Assembly (NCBI GenBank): GCA_947471745.1
Contig: CANJKZ010000400.1
Coordinates: 806,001 to 870,000, forward strand
Source of the DNA: Closterium sp. Naga37s-1
Taxonomy: Eukaryota > Streptophyta > Zygnematophyceae > Desmidiales > Closteriaceae
Length of the DNA: 64,000 nt
Reading direction: 5' to 3'
The notes under the pieces were generated by a model, which worked only from the letters and a program-made list of their open reading frames with translations, did not search any database and was not told the origin of the DNA. Below, piece by piece: positions 46,592-60,484 of the stretch. A program made the translations under genes and the position numbers. The number at the start of each line of letters is the position of its first letter. Position 1 is the first letter of the stretch.

Positions 46592-49500
46592 TGTGAAAGG
46601 AACAACAGGAATGAATGAACTAGGAAAGTGTGAGATACAAATATGAAAGCTGTACCCCTTAGTGTCTACCCCACTACAGCCTACATAGGCTAAGGCATAT
46701 ATATCTGACACACCCCCATCGGCAAAGTGGGGGAGAACTAGGGGTCACAAGACCAGTCAAGCAAAGCAAAGCAAAGCAAGCTCAGGGTGGATCACAACGT
46801 CACCACACAGTCTGAGCACAGGTTCAAAGGCCACAAGGCCAGTTCACATGCAAGTTCATATATAAAGGTAAACAAGCAAGTACAGGTATATATAGATCAC
46901 AGAACAAGCAAAGTCAAGAGGTAAGCAAGTGAGGCCAAGTAGGCACAAGACCTAGCATAGTACAGAAGCGCTGATGATTACAAGGCTGAAGTGCCTTGGT
47001 AAAGATATCAGCAGTGTTGGCCTGAGAGGCCACGTAAGCAAGGTGCAGCTGGCCACGCTGCTGCAGCTCACGAGCAAGGAAGTAGCGAAGAGCAATGTGC
47101 TTCGTTCTGTGCTCCAGTCTGTGCTCCCGACACAAGGCCAGCATGGCCTTGTTGTCTACGTACAGAACTGGAGGAGAACGAGGCGGCTCTCCCAGGTCAG
47201 TCAGCAAGTAGGTGAGCCAGCGTAACTCCTGTGTAGCCATGGCCCCTGCGTAGATCTCAGCCTCACAGCTGGAGCTGAGAACAGAAGACGGGCGGGTAGA
47301 CCGCCACGAAACAGAGCCGGAACCAAGGCTGAAGGTGTAACCCTGTGACGACCGCTGCGTAGCCAGGTCGTCCACCCAAGACGCGTCTGCGTGACCAGTG
47401 AGGACCACTGGACTCCGCCCTCCAAGCACTAGCCCCAAGCCCGAAGTACTGCACAAGTAGCGCAACACCCTCTTCGCTGCAGCCATGTGCTCTGGTCGGT
47501 GTCTCCTAGGAGCAACATAGCGCGCCAGAATGCTCAGAGGGTATGCTAGGTCAGGACGAGTGCAGGTCATCAGGTACATGAGGCAGCCAACAAGCTCTGG
47601 GTACGGGCCACTCGGCTCTACGGACTCATCCGAAGGCAGAGCTGAGAGCGAGTGGCGAGTAGACAGAGGAGTGGCCTGAGGCGAGGAGTACGTGAAGTCG
47701 AAGCGCTGAAGGACCTGCTGCACCATGTGTGACTGAGTCAGGGTGATGGTGCGCCGTGCTCTGTCCCGGGTGATCTGCAAGCCAAGGTAGCTGCGCAGTT
47801 CACCCAGGTCTGTGCACGTGTGTCTCTTCTGCAGCTCGGACTTCACGTGGGCGAGTCCAGTAGTGTCAGCTGTAGCAAACACCAAGTCGTCGACGTACAC
47901 GAGGATGTAGAACGGCGGCAGTAAGGTGTCGGTGCGAAGAAACAGCGACGGGTCAGCAGTGGAAGGAGCAAACCCAAGAGCCGCAAGCGTAGTCCTCAGT
48001 GTGTCGTGCCACTCACGTGGCGCCTGGCGGAGACCGTAGACTGGCCGCCGGAGGCTCCACTGGGTACCAGGAGGAAACGACCCAGTGAAGCCAGGTGGGC
48101 GGCGCAGCCAGATCTCCTCGTGCAGACTGCCCTGTAGGAAAGCAGTGCTGAAGTCAAGGGAGTGAAGCTCGTAGCCACGCTGAGCAGCAACGTGCAGCAG
48201 AACCCGAAGAGTGGTCATCTTCGGGGTCGGGGAGAAGGTCTGAAAGTAGTCAACTCCCTGCCGCTGACTGAAGCCTCGAGCCACGTAACACGCCTTGAAG
48301 ACAGGCGGAGAACCCGGCGGCCGCTTCACCCTGAAGATCCACATGCCACTGACGATGTTCGCCCCAGGTGGGGGAACCTCGTCGACGTAGGTGCCTGTGG
48401 ACTTCCAGGAAGCCATCTCTGCGTCCATGGCTGCCTGCCACTGAGAGGAGTAAGGACCCTCTATCGCCTCTGCGTAAGAGCGCGGGGTCGGGATGTCTGG
48501 TGCATCCGGGTCTCCCTCAGGGGCAAGCAGCGTGGACACGAGATGAGGTAAAGCAGCAGCAAAACACTGGAACTCCTCCTGTCGGTCCTCAAGGACGTCC
48601 GTGCTGAGAGCACACTCACCCCCGACGGACGGAGGACAGACAGACGCAGACGCTGACTCAGCAACAAGACTAGCGGCGTAGTCTAGACGACAGTGAGCAG
48701 CGAAGTCGACAAGCTCGGTAACTAAGGCAGACGCAGCAGTGGACTCAAAGGAAGGGTCAGTGACAACAGTGGCTAGGAAACGCGTGACAGCAGGACTGGC
48801 AGCACGAAGGGAGTCAGACGCCGGGTCAGCAAGAGCAGGAAGAGAGGACTCTGGAGGAGACGGCAAAGGGACACGCTGTGGCGCAGTGGAAGGACGCAGT
48901 GCCATCTGATGCGTGCCCGGGACTGCAGGAGGACGCGGACGTGGAACACGACGACTAGTGCGAGCAGTACGAACAGGCGACGCAGGACGCGACTCAGGCT
49001 CACGACGCTCAGCAAGACCTCCAGTAGGACCAGCGTAGGGAGAAGGAGCAGGCAGAGGGGAGACCAGCTGTAACTGTGACTCGGACTGGACAGGCGGAGG
49101 ACACTCTAAGGAAGGAGCAGGACTAGGAGAAGGCGGAAGACCAAGAACCTGCTCAAGGAGCGGAACGAAGTACGGCCGCGGCCGCGCAGCACCTCCAGAA
49201 CCAGCAGGGACAACACCAGTACCCCCAGCGTCAGCTCCAACTCCAGCAGCACCACCAGCTCCAGTACCTCCAGCAGCTCCAGCTCCAGCAGGACCACCAG
49301 CAGACACAGCCGCTCCGGCTCCAGTACCTCCAGTAGCACCCACTCCAGCAGCACCACCAGCTCCAGCTCCACCAGTAGCTCCAGCACCAGGAGCACCACC
49401 AGGCCCAGCAGCTCCAGTACCTCCAGTACGAGCACCTCCGGGACCCGTGGCTCCAGCACCCCCAGCAGAAGCAGAACCTCCAGTACCGGCTCCAGCAGCA

Positions 49501-52500
49501 CCTCCAGCTCCAGAACCTCCAGCAGCAGCAGAACCTCCAGCACCGGCAGCACCTCCAGCTCCAGCAGCACGGCTCCAGCGGCGAGCAAACCACTCGCGCA
49601 GCTCCTGTGGAGAGGGAAGCTCCCGCCGGGACAAAGCACCCGAAGGACCGCCAGGTCCAGCACCGACAGGCTCCACACCCCCACTCCCAGCAGCCCCAGG
49701 CTCAGCACCCCCAGAAGCAGCACCCCCAGGCCCCGCACGCTCAGGCTCAGCACCCCCAGACGCACCAGAGTCAGCAGCTACCTTGACAGGCTCGACTGCA
49801 TCTACCTGGGACACACCTGAGGGGGCAGGACCCTGAGGGGGGAGGGGGTCTACCGGGGGGGGACCGGGAGCGAGGAAGAGCGGCGGGGGGGGGAGGGGGG
49901 CAGTGCGGTAGGGGAAGAGACGGTAGTATGGAACCGACTCGTCAAACGTGACGTCCTGGGAGGACAGAACACGACGCGAGGTGGGGTGGTAAAACTGCCA
50001 ACCAGGCGCGTCAGGGGGAAAGCTGAGGAAGACGCAAGGAACAGCACGGGAGCACAGCTTGTCCGCAGACAAGTCTCGGACAAAAGCTCGAGATCCCCAG
50101 ACACGGAACGCAGACGCATCGCCAACCTTCCCCGTCCACCGCAGAGTAGGGGAGGTCTCCGGCAGGGAGACCCAGGGCTGAAGGTTGATCTGATGCGCCG
50201 CGTACTGAACCGCGAACGGCCACAGAAAATGGGGAGCAGCCAATGCGGCGCTCAGCAATCCCATTTTTCTGTGGAGAGGCCGGAAGCGTGAACGTCTGGC
50301 GGATGCCCTCCGCACGACAGAAGGCTCGCAGAAGGTCGGAGGAAAACTCTCCGCCTCTGTCGGAGTGCAGACGCAGAACAGGAAAGTCCGAGCCGAAACG
50401 CTCTCTGAGCTGGAGACGAGCAACGCGGATCCAGACGATCAACACCTCAGTGACCTCACCCTTGCTGCGCAAGGGGAAGACAGTGGTGTAACGCGAGTAG
50501 TCGTCAACCACCAGGAGGAAGTAATGCTCGTGACCCTGTCCACGGACGCGGGCTGGGCCCCACACGTCCATGTGAAGAGTCTGCAGCGGAGCCTCTGTCG
50601 GGGGAAACTCGGAGGAGTGAGGAGCGGCGCGCTGCCGCCCCTCGACGCAGGGAACGCAGGTAGGGGCAGGCCCCGGGGGAAGGGGAGGGAGGGACCGGGG
50701 GAGACCAGAGACAAGGACACGGGAGGCCATGCCTCGGAGACGAGGCAAGGAGGGGTGACCAAGGCGGTGGTGCCAGAGGAGGGTCTGGTGGGACAGGAGG
50801 CGACACGAGCAGGGGGCATACTCAGGACCTGACCGAGACGCTGCAGCAAACACCTGACTCGACGCAGCTACCTGACCAGACGCAGCAACCGGAGGAGACT
50901 CTGTGGTCAGTGTGTACAGGCTCGACCCTGGTCGACGGATAAACGAGGCCAAGTGGCGGCCCGTCTGAGCACACGTGCAGTGGGTCACTCGCTGACCTGC
51001 AGGAGTGAACTGGTCAACTCCGGCATCCTGAAGGTCAGCACCACTCACCAAGTTCGTGGAGAACGAGGGGAGGTAGAGACCAGACAGGGAGCCTGACGGG
51101 GCCGCCGGACACGGGAGGACAGTGGAGTAGCGAGCAAGGACAGGATCCCCAGAGGGGTCTGCCAGGGAGACCGCAACCGGCCGACTGAGCGGCGTAAGGG
51201 TGGTGCGGTCTCGAAAGAAGGAGCGGGAAGCACCCGAGTCGAGGGTGAAGGTGTGAAAGACCTGAGCCGACTCGGTACCTGAGAGAGCAGACTCACCAGC
51301 ACCTAGAGCAGCAGACTCACGAGTACCTGGAGCAGCAGACTCACTAGCACCTAGAGCAGCAGCCTCAATACCAGGGTCAGGCGGAACACACACGTAACAG
51401 TCACCCTGAGAACTAATAGACACAGCATACATGGCAGCAAGAATAGCATCAAAGTCAAGATCAAAGATAGCTACCCCCGACCTTAGCAGATCTCCCCAAC
51501 GAGGGATCTCAGTGGCGTCCGGGAACTGGGCACGCCAGGCGTCCGTCAGGCAACCGAAGCAGCGCTGGGTGGCGTGCAGGCCGCCACACTGCTCTCCAGT
51601 GCGGTCACTGGTGCGCAGGACGTAAGTACAGGGACCAGCACCCCCAGACCCCTGGCGCCTCGCGTACCACTCACGAAGCTGCTGGGGCGAAGGGGTCTCA
51701 CGAGAGCGCTGCTGCTGCTGGGGTCCCCGCTGCACAGCTCCGCCTCTACCAGCTCCACCTCCGCCGCCGCCGCCTCCGCCTCCTCCACCCCTCCCGCCAC
51801 CGCCACCGCCGCCTCCACCTCCACCGCCGCCACCGAAGCCCCCACCTCTACCACCACCCCCACCCCCACCCCCTCCTCCGCCTCCACCGCCACTACCGCC
51901 GCCCCCACCACCTCCTCCAGCTCCCTTGCCCCGCTTGCCCTTGCTGAAGCGGCGTCTCTCACTAGGAGCAGACGCAGCGCTGACCGACTCGGTGCCAACA
52001 AGGTCGACAGCAGCAGCAGAGGCAACAGAGGGCAAAAGAGGAACGGGGGAGCACCCCTCAAAGAAAGGGGTACGGGGGTCACCACGAGAGGCGCCTACAG
52101 CGGTGATACTAGTCTCTGCTGCAAGGAGGCGCTCCTCGAGGAGGTCGACAGTGAGGGTGGTAGGGCAAAGAGAGAGGAAGTGGTCCCTGACCGAGCGGAG
52201 AGTGTCAGGGAGTCGAGTGACTAGGTAGTAGAGGGTGATGTACATGGGGGGGGGGTTCTGGGCGCAGAACTCAGCAGGAAGCGCAGCGCGGTAGCGAGTG
52301 TCACTAGTGCGGAGGTGCGTAATGAGGTCAGTGACTGTGGCAAAAGCAGCGAGGTCAGGGAACAGGTACGGTAGCATGAGGCGACTAAGCGCAGCAGTGG
52401 TAGGGGAGGAGTAGCGTGCAACTACTGCGTCGTACAGAGTCTTAGCACTCTTGTACTGACTAAAGTGCGTGCGCTCAGTAGACGGTAGGTGACTACGCAC

Positions 52501-53981
52501 AGCAAGGCGGGCAGCAGCATCGCGCGTGAGCCACTGCGAGCGAACGGTACTGTCAGCATCAGCAGCAGGGGCAGTAGAGGCACCCGACGTAAGATCAAAC
52601 AGGGAGAGACCATCCTTGCTATCGCACTGAAGGAAAAGCTGCAAATCATCTAGCCAGACATCAAAGTCAACCGCTCGACCCTCAGCATCAAAGGTGAGAA
52701 GACTTGGACTAGCCATGCTAGGAGCAGCAGCAGACTAGCAGCAGCAGCAGTGCAACTGGGCGAGGCAGGACAGTGCGACTCGGCAGGGCAATTAGCAAGG
52801 CAGTGCGGCTCGGCCGCGCGGCTCGGCCCGGCTAGGCTCTTACCAGGGGCGGAACGATAGGTCCGGGACTGGGTCGGGGCCGTGACAGGGCCGGGACAGG
52901 GTCGGGGCCGAGCAGGGTCCTGGACGGGGCAGAAACGGGGCCGGGACAGGGTCAGGGCCGGGGCAGGTCCGGGACAGGGTCGGGGCCGAGCAGGGTCCGG
53001 GACAGGGCAGCAACGGGGCCGGGACAGGGTCGGGGCCGGGGCAGGTCCGGGACGGGGTCGGGGCCGGGGCAGGACCGGGACGGGGCCCTTTAGGGGCGGC
53101 GTAGGGGCCGCGTAGGGGCGGCGGAGGGGCCGCGTAGGGGCTGCGTCAGGGACGGGGCCGGGCCGGGCCGCGTAGGGGCGGCGTAGGGGCCGCGTCAGGG
53201 GCAGAGTAGGGGCCGCGTCAGGGGCGGCGTAGGGGCCGCGTCAGGGGCCGCGTCAGGGGCCGCGTAGGGGCCGTATCAGGGGCCGCGTAGGGGCCGCGTA
53301 GGGGCCGCGTCAGGGGCCGTGTCAGGGGCCGCGTAGGGGCCGCGTAGGGGCCGCGTCAGGGGCCGCGTAGGGGCCGCGTCAGGGGCAGCGTAGGGGCCGC
53401 GTCAGGGACGGGGCTGGTTCGGGCCGCGGCAGGGGTGGCGTAGGGGCCGCGTAGGGGCCGCGGAAGGGGCCGCGTAGGGGCCGCGTCAGGGGCCGCGTAA
53501 GGGCCGCGTCAGGGGCCGCGTAGGGGGCGCGTAGGAGCCGCGTCAGGGGCCGCGTAGGGGCCGCGTCAGGGGTCGCGTAGGGGCCGCGTCAGGGGCCGCG
53601 TAGGGGCCGCGTCAGGGGCCGCGTAGGGGCCTCGTCAGGGACGGGTAGGGGGCGTGCTAGGGGCCGCGTAAGGGCCGCGTAGGGGCCGGGTAGGGGCGCG
53701 CTAGGGGCCGTGTAGGGGCCGCGTAGGGGCGCGCGAGGCGACAAAGAGGCCACGTAGGGGCCGCGAAATTTTTTTTTTAGGGCAGGGCGTTGGGCAGCTA
53801 AAAGAAAATTATGGTGGGCCCTTAGGAAGGAACGGTCCCATGTGGGAACCCGCTCTATACCATGTGAAAGGAACAACAGGAATGAATGAACTAGGAAAGT
53901 GTGAGATACAAATATGAAAGCTGTACCCCTTAGTGTCTACCCCACTACAGCCTACATAGGCTAAGGCATATATATCTGACA
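46592..53981 (-). mobile_element. Ty1/copia LTR retrotransposon 3, recent, lightly broken
   Basis: LTRs of 119 bp at 46592-46710 and 53863-53981 look identical by eye, with a perfect 5-bp target duplication CTATT. Primer-binding site and GC-rich leader lie at the high-coordinate end. Gag starts at 52716 with the same poly-Gly linker and Cys/His motif as element 2. Pol runs to 46914 with integrase, reverse transcriptase (YVDDL) and RNase H. The coding region has about one break. The LTRs share a core with those of the other elements but belong to a distinct subfamily. Confidence 0.95.
52860..53770. repeat. GC-rich tandem repeats in the leader of copia element 3
   Basis: A field of 'ggggccgcgtcaggggccgcgtag' and relatives about 0.9 kb long lies between gag and the 5' LTR, with a ccgggacagggtcgggg variant near 52860-53080. 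Confidence 0.85.
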
Positions 53982-54326
53982 CTATTTGTAGTTTAATTTC
54001 CAATAAGCGCGTGCCATCTCTATATGTTTTTTAATTGCTGCCCGGCACCATACAGATACACTTCGAGAAAAAAACAAAAAACATTTATGTCCATCCATGT
54101 CCGCCCATACACCGATACATTTCGGGGATTTAATCGGACTGGCGATTTAACTCGGCTGAGTATCACCATAATATAATATATATTTTGAATATAAATGCAT
54201 ATAATATTGGCCCCTTCTTATTCCGACTAATATTGGACCGACAATGGCAAGCTGCAGGGAATGAAAGGCTGGTCCACAGGTAACAAGTGCATAGCCAGAT
54301 AGGAATGGGGAGATGCACGTATTACA
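53982..54326. other. AT-richer spacer, nothing recognised
   Basis: About 345 bases, clearly more AT-rich than its surroundings (for example 'ataatataatatatattttgaatat'). It is the sequence entered by element 3. No gene, repeat or RNA is seen. Confidence 0.5.
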
Positions 54327-55085
54327 GTAACGGGCATATTACCATAACGTACATGTTACCATAACGCATGTGTTACCATCACGCAACCCTTATGGTAACG
54401 AGGAGATGGGAACGGGGAGATGGGAATGGGGAGATGGGAACGGGGAGATGGGAACGGGGAGATGGGAACGGGGAGATGGGAACGAGGAGATGGGAATGGG
54501 GAGATGGGAACGTGGAGAGAGGAACGGGGAGATGGGAGTGGGGAGATGGGAATGGGGAGATGGGAACGGGGAGATGCACGTGTTACCATAACGCACATGT
54601 TACCATAATGCACATGTTACCATAACGCACGTGCTACCTTGACGCAGGTGTTACCATAACCCACATGTTACCATAGCGCACCCGTTATGATAACTAGGAG
54701 ATGGGAACTGGGAAATGGGAGCGGGGAGATGGGAACGGGGAGATGGGAACGGGGGAATGAGAACGGGGAGATGGGAACAAGGAGATAGGAACAGGGAGAT
54801 GGTAACGGGGAGATGGTAACGGGGAGATGGGAACGGGGAGATGGGAACGGGGAGATGGGAATGGGGAGATACACGTGTTATCATAACACACATGTTACAG
54901 TAACGCACATGCTATCATAACGCACGTGTTACCATAACGCATGTATTACCATAACGCACGTCTTACCATAGCGCACGTGTTACCATAACGCATCCGTTAT
55001 GGTAACGGGGAGATGGGAACGGGGAGATGGGAACGGGAAGATGGGAATGGGGAGAAGGGAATGGGGGAATGGGAATGGGGAGATT
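54327..55085. repeat. Compound minisatellite of alternating 14-bp and 17-bp arrays
   Basis: Blocks of gggaacggggagat (14 bp; about 54406-54576, 54690-54872 and 55006-55084) alternate with blocks of gttaccataacgcacat (17 bp). The pair repeats with a period of about 300 bases, giving a higher-order structure. Open frames across it are by-products of the repeat. Confidence 0.9.
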
Positions 55086-55482
55086 GTTGTAAAGGACTCT
55101 CCTCTACTTTGCAGGAACTGAGATTTGTCTTTATCACTAGAGCTTTGTCTTAGCTTTCCAACGAGCCGTCAATTGCGTCGATCGCCTAAGTATCGAGCGA
55201 GTTATGGCCTCTACCGTGAAAGCTATACTCTAGATTGAAGGATAGGATGCTCTCTGGAATTTGTGTCGAGTTGAACCGTGTATAGGAAACTCTGATTTTC
55301 AGTACGAAACATGCAAACAAGGCGAGCATATTTATAGCCACTCAATACATCGAGTCGCGCATGTAACATCTAGTCACACGAGATGTGTCGCGAACATTCG
55401 TGTAACATTTCAAACGGGGTGAAATTCGGTACTCGAATTTCACCGAATGCTCCTTCAATCTCGAATGTTCCTGATGCTGCCA
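55086..55482. other. Unassigned sequence, possibly LTR-derived
   Basis: No coding likeness. The words 'agctttccaacgagccgtcaa' and 'gcgagttatggcc' resemble phrases common in plant LTRs, and the block begins near tgttgtaaagg. A solo LTR or LTR scrap of another family is possible, but no pair or target duplication was found. Confidence 0.25.
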
Positions 55483-58400
55483 TGTGCAACACGTCAAAAG
55501 AATGAACGAGAATGAATGCATTGAGCAGAAGTTGGGTACAAGTACTAACCCTAATTGGGTTGTATCCTTTATGGGCTACCCCACTATAGCCTACACAAAG
55601 CAAGCAATATAACATTTTGACACACCCCCATAGGCAAAGTGGGGGAGAACAAGTGGTCACAAGACCAGTCAAGAAAAGCAAAGCAAGCTCAGGGTGGATC
55701 ACAAAGTCACCACACAGTCCGAGCACAAGCAAAGGGCCACAAGGCCAGTTCACATGCAGTGTTATAAAAAGAGCACAAACAGTACAGTGATCACAGCCTA
55801 GCAAGAGTAAGCATGCAGGTATATATATAGATCACAGTACAAGCAAAGTCACGTAGTGAGCAAGCGAGGAAGAGTGGGCACAAGGCCTAAGACACTAGAG
55901 AAGCGCAGATGATCACCAGACTGAAGTGCCTTGGTGAATATATCAGCAGTGTTGGCCCGAGTGGCCACGTACGCTAGACGAAGCTGACCACGCTGCTGCA
56001 ACTCTCGAGCAAGGAAGTATCGCAGAGCGATGTGTTTCGTTCTGTGCTCCAGTCTGTGCTCCTAACACAAGGCAATCATGGCCTTGTTGTCTACGTACAG
56101 AACTGGAGGCGAACGAGGCTGCTCTCCCAAGTCAGTCAATTGGTAGGTGAGCCAGCATAACTCCTGTGCAGCCATGGCCCCTGCTTAGATCTCAGCCTCA
56201 CAACTGGAACTGAGAACCGAAGACGAGCGGGTAGACCGCCAGGAAACAGAGCCGGAACCCAGGCTGAAGGTGTAACCCTGTGATGACCGCTGTGTAGCCA
56301 AGTCGTCAACCCAAGAAGCGTCTGCGTGACCAGTGAGGACAACTGGACCCCGTCCTCCAAGCACGAGTAACGTAGTACCCTCTTCGCAGCATCCCAGTGC
56401 ACCTTTCGGTGCCTACCGGGAGCCACGTAGCGAGCCAGAAGGCTGAGAGGGTACGCGAGGTCAGGTCGTGTGCACGTCATCAGGTACATGAGGCAACCCA
56501 CAAGCTCTGGGTACGGACCACCCGGCTCTACGGACTCGTCCAAAGGTGGAGCTGAGAGCGAGTGGCTGGTAGACAGAGGAGTGGGCTGTGGTGAGGATAA
56601 CTGGAAGCCGAAGCGCTGAAGGACCTGGTGCACCATGTGTGACTGAGTTAGGGTGATGGTGCGCCGTGCTCTGTCCCGGGTGATCTGCAAGCCAAGATAG
56701 CTGCACAGTTCACCCAGGTCAATGCACGTGTGTCTCATCTGCAGCTCTGACTTCATAAGGGTTAGTGCCTCAGTGTCAGCAGTGGCAAAGACGAGGTCGT
56801 CGACGTACACGAGGACGTAGAACGGCGGCAGCGACGTGTCGGTGCGTAGAAACAGCGACGGGTCAGCAGTAGAAGGAGCAAACCCAAGAGCCGCAAGTGT
56901 AGTCCTCAGTGTGTCGTGCCACTCGCGAGGCGCCTGGCGGAGACCGTAGAATGGCCGGCGGAGGCTCCATTCGTTACCTGCAGGAAACGACCCAGTGAAG
57001 CCAGGTGGGCGGCGTAGCCAGATCTCCTCGTGCAGGTTGCCCTGCAAGAAAGCTGTGCTGAAGTCCAGAGAGTGCAACTCGTAGTCACGCTAAGTAGCGA
57101 CGTGCAGCAACACCCGAAGAGTAGTCATCTTCGGGGTGGGGGAGACGGTCTGGAAGGAGTCAACCCCCTGTCGCTGACTGAAGCCTCGAGCAACGTAGCG
57201 CACCTTGAAGGCAGGCGGAGAACCCGGCGGCCACTTCACCCTGAAAATCCACATGCCATCGACTATGTTCGCCCTACACGGGGAAACTGCGTCGATGTAG
57301 GTGCCTGTGGACTTCTAGGATGCCATCTCGGCATCCATGGCTGCCTGCCACTGAGAGGAGTAAGGACCCGTAATCGCCTCTGCGTAAGAGCGCGGGGTCG
57401 GGATGTCTGGTGCATCCGGGTCTCCCTCAGGGGCAAGAAGCATGGAAGCGAAACGAGGTACAGCAGCTGCAAGACACTCAAAGTCCTCCTGCCTGTCCTC
57501 AAGGACGTCCGTACCAAGAGCACTCTCACCCCCGACGGACGGAGGACTGGCAGACGAAGACTCAGCAACAAGCGCAGTGGGGTAGTCCATACAACAGGCA
57601 GCAGCAAAGTCAAGAAGCTCAGCAACTAGGGTAGACGCAGCAGCAGACTCAAAAGAAGTGTCGGTGATAGCAGTGGCTAGGAGACAAGTGACTGTGGGAC
57701 TGGTAGCTCGAGCGCGGTCAGACTCAGGGTCAGGGACCGCAGGAAGAGAGGAATCGAGAGGAGCAGGCAGAGGAACACGCAGTGGAACAGAGGAAGGACG
57801 AAGTGTGATAGCGTGCGTACCGGGGACAGGAGGAGGACGCGAACAAGGAATGCGACGAGCAGTGCGAACAGGCGAGACAGGACGAGACGCAGGCTCACGA
57901 CGCTATGTGAGACCGCCGGTCTGCTCAGTGTAAGGAGAAGGAGCAGGCAGTGGGGTGGCTGGCTGTAACGGCAGCTGCGACTGGTCAGGCGGTGGACACA
58001 GGAGGGGAGGAGTAAGGCTAGTAGAAGACGGGACACCAAGAACCTGCTGAAGGCGGGGAACGAAGTACGGTCGTGGCCTCACAGTGCCTCCAGGGTCAAC
58101 AGCTCTAGCTCCTCCAGCTCCAGCGACTCCAGCGCCAGTGCCACTAGCTCCAGCTCCTGCAGCTCTAGCGCCACCAGCGCCAGAGCCTCCAGCTCCAGTA
58201 GTTCCAGGCTCCGTATGGTCTCCAGCTCCAGCGCCCCCAACACCACCAGTCCCGGCAGCTCCAGTACCCCGGGCACGAGCACCTCCAGAACCAGTAACCG
58301 CAGTACCTCCTGTACCACCAGCTCCAGCAGTAACTCCAGCACCTCCAGCTCCAGCGGCTCAAGCGACTTTAGCTCCGGTAGCTCCACTCCGAAGGCGTGC

Positions 58401-60484
58401 ACGCCGAACAAGCCACTCACGCAGCTGCTGCGGAGACAGTCTCGGCGACGCACGAGCAGGACCTCCAGACGAAGCAGCACCCCCAGACTCCGCACCCTCC
58501 ATCTCAGCACCCCCAAGCTCAACACCCTCAGGCTCAGCACCCCTAGGCTCCACACCCGCAGGCTCAGTACCCCCAGGCTCTGCACCCCCAGGCTCAGCAC
58601 CCCCAAACCCCGCACCCTCAGACTCAGCAACCCCAGGCTCCGCACCCGCAGGCTCAGCACCCCCAGGCTCCGCACGCGCAGGCTCAGCACCCCCAGACGC
58701 AGCACCCCCAGACGCAGCACCTGGAGCAGCAACTGAGTCTACAGCGATCTCAACAAGCACAGTACTAGGGAGTGGGTCTACCTGAGACACACCTGAGGGA
58801 GCAGGACCCTGAGGGGGGAGGGGGTCTACCAGAGGGGGACCTGGAGCAAGGAAGAGCGGCGGGGTTGGGAGAGGGGCAGAGCGGAAGGGGAAGAGACGGT
58901 AAAAAAGAACCGACTCATCAAACGTGACGCCCTGAGAGGGGAGGACACGGCGCGAGGTGGGGTGGTAAAACTGCCAGCCAAGCGTGTCAGGGGGAAAGCC
59001 AAGGAAGACGCAGGGAATAGCGCGGGCGGAGAGCTTGTCCGCGGACGTATCACGAACAAAGGCACGAGAACCCCAGACCCAGAACACCAACGCATTGCCA
59101 ACCTTCCCCGTCCAACGCAGTGTAGGCGAGGTCTTCGGCAAGGAGACACGGGGCCAGAGGTTGAGCTGATGAGCAGCGTACCGGACCGCAAACGACCACA
59201 GAATATGGGGAGCAGCCGCATGGATCATGGAGGTACGAGCCACCTCCATGAGTAAGCCAATGCGGCGCTCAGCAATCCCATTTTGCTGCGGGAAGGCCAG
59301 AAGCGTGAACGACAGGAGAATGCCCTCCCCACGACAAAAGCCCCTCAAGAGGGCGGAGGAGAACTCACCACCTCTGTCAGAGTGCAGACGCAGGACAGGA
59401 AGGTCCTGGTGGAACTGCTCGCGGAGCTGGAGACGGACTGCGCGGATCCAAGGGATCAAGACATCAGGGACCTCACCCTTGCTGCGCATGGGGAAGACCG
59501 TGGTGTAACGCGTGTAGTCGTCAACAATCGGCAGAAAGTAGCGCTCGCGGCCCTGTCCACTGACGCGGGCTGGGCCCCACACGTCCATGTGGAGAGTCAG
59601 CAAGGGAGCAGTCGTCGAGGGAAACGAGGAGGAGTGAGGAGCGGCGCGCTGTCGCCCCTCGACGCAAGGAAGGCAGGGCGGGGCAGGCAAGGGCGGGAGG
59701 GGAAGAAGAGACCTGGGAAGACCAGAGACAAGGAGGCGGGAGTGCATGCCACGAAGGCGTGGCAGGGAGGGGTGACCAAGTCGGTGGTGCCACAGGAGAG
59801 TCTGGTGCGACAGGAGGCGACACGAGCAGAGGGGTGCTACTGGACCTGACGCGGACACCTGGGCAGACGCAGCTACCTGAGGAGGCTCGGTAGCTAGAGT
59901 GTATAGACTCGACCCAGGCCGACGGGTGAACGTGGCCAGGTGACGGCCCGACCGTATACACGTGCAGATCGACACACGCTGACCCCCAGGAGTGGTGGTA
60001 GTGACCATCGCATCCTAGAGGGCAGCGGTACTCACCAAGTTTGTAGAGAATGATGGGAGGTGAAGACCTGACAGTGAGCCGGACGGAACCGCCGGGCACG
60101 GGAGAACAGTGGAGGAACGGGCAAGAACTGGGCCCCCTGAGGGGCCAACCAGTGTGACCAGTACAGGTGTAGAGAGAGGAGTGAGGGTGGTGCTGTCGCG
60201 AAAGAAATAGCGGGAAGCACCTGAGTCAAGTGTAAAGGTGTGCAAGGCCTCAGCAGGCGCAGTACCAGGGAGAGCAGACTCACTAGCACCTAGAGCAGCA
60301 GCCTATATACATGGGTCAGGCGGCACACACAGGAAACAGTCACCCCCAGACGCCCCACGCTAAGAAAACCACTCACAAAGCTGCTGGGGCGAAGGGGTCT
60401 TGCTCCGACGCTGCTGCTGCTGCCGCTGGCCACCGCCAAAACCTCCCCTCTGAACAGCTGCCCTACTGCCCCAGCGGCCACTGC
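55483..60484 (-). mobile_element. Ty1/copia retrotransposon 4, older and 5'-incomplete
   Basis: A 3' LTR lies at about 55483-55622 (its left limit is uncertain), preceded on the minus strand by the purine-rich tract. Pol follows up to the protease (LDSGASRYFF near 60220) and the end of Gag near 60480, where likeness to a minus-strand element stops. It is more diverged from elements 1-3 and 5 than they are from each other. It is broken, with several breaks and no 5' LTR. Confidence 0.85.

Noticed and set aside
54368-54908. Open frames of about 65-85 codons over the GGGAACGGGGAGAT arrays
   Set aside because: They are by-products of low-complexity repeats in both directions, with no coding evidence.
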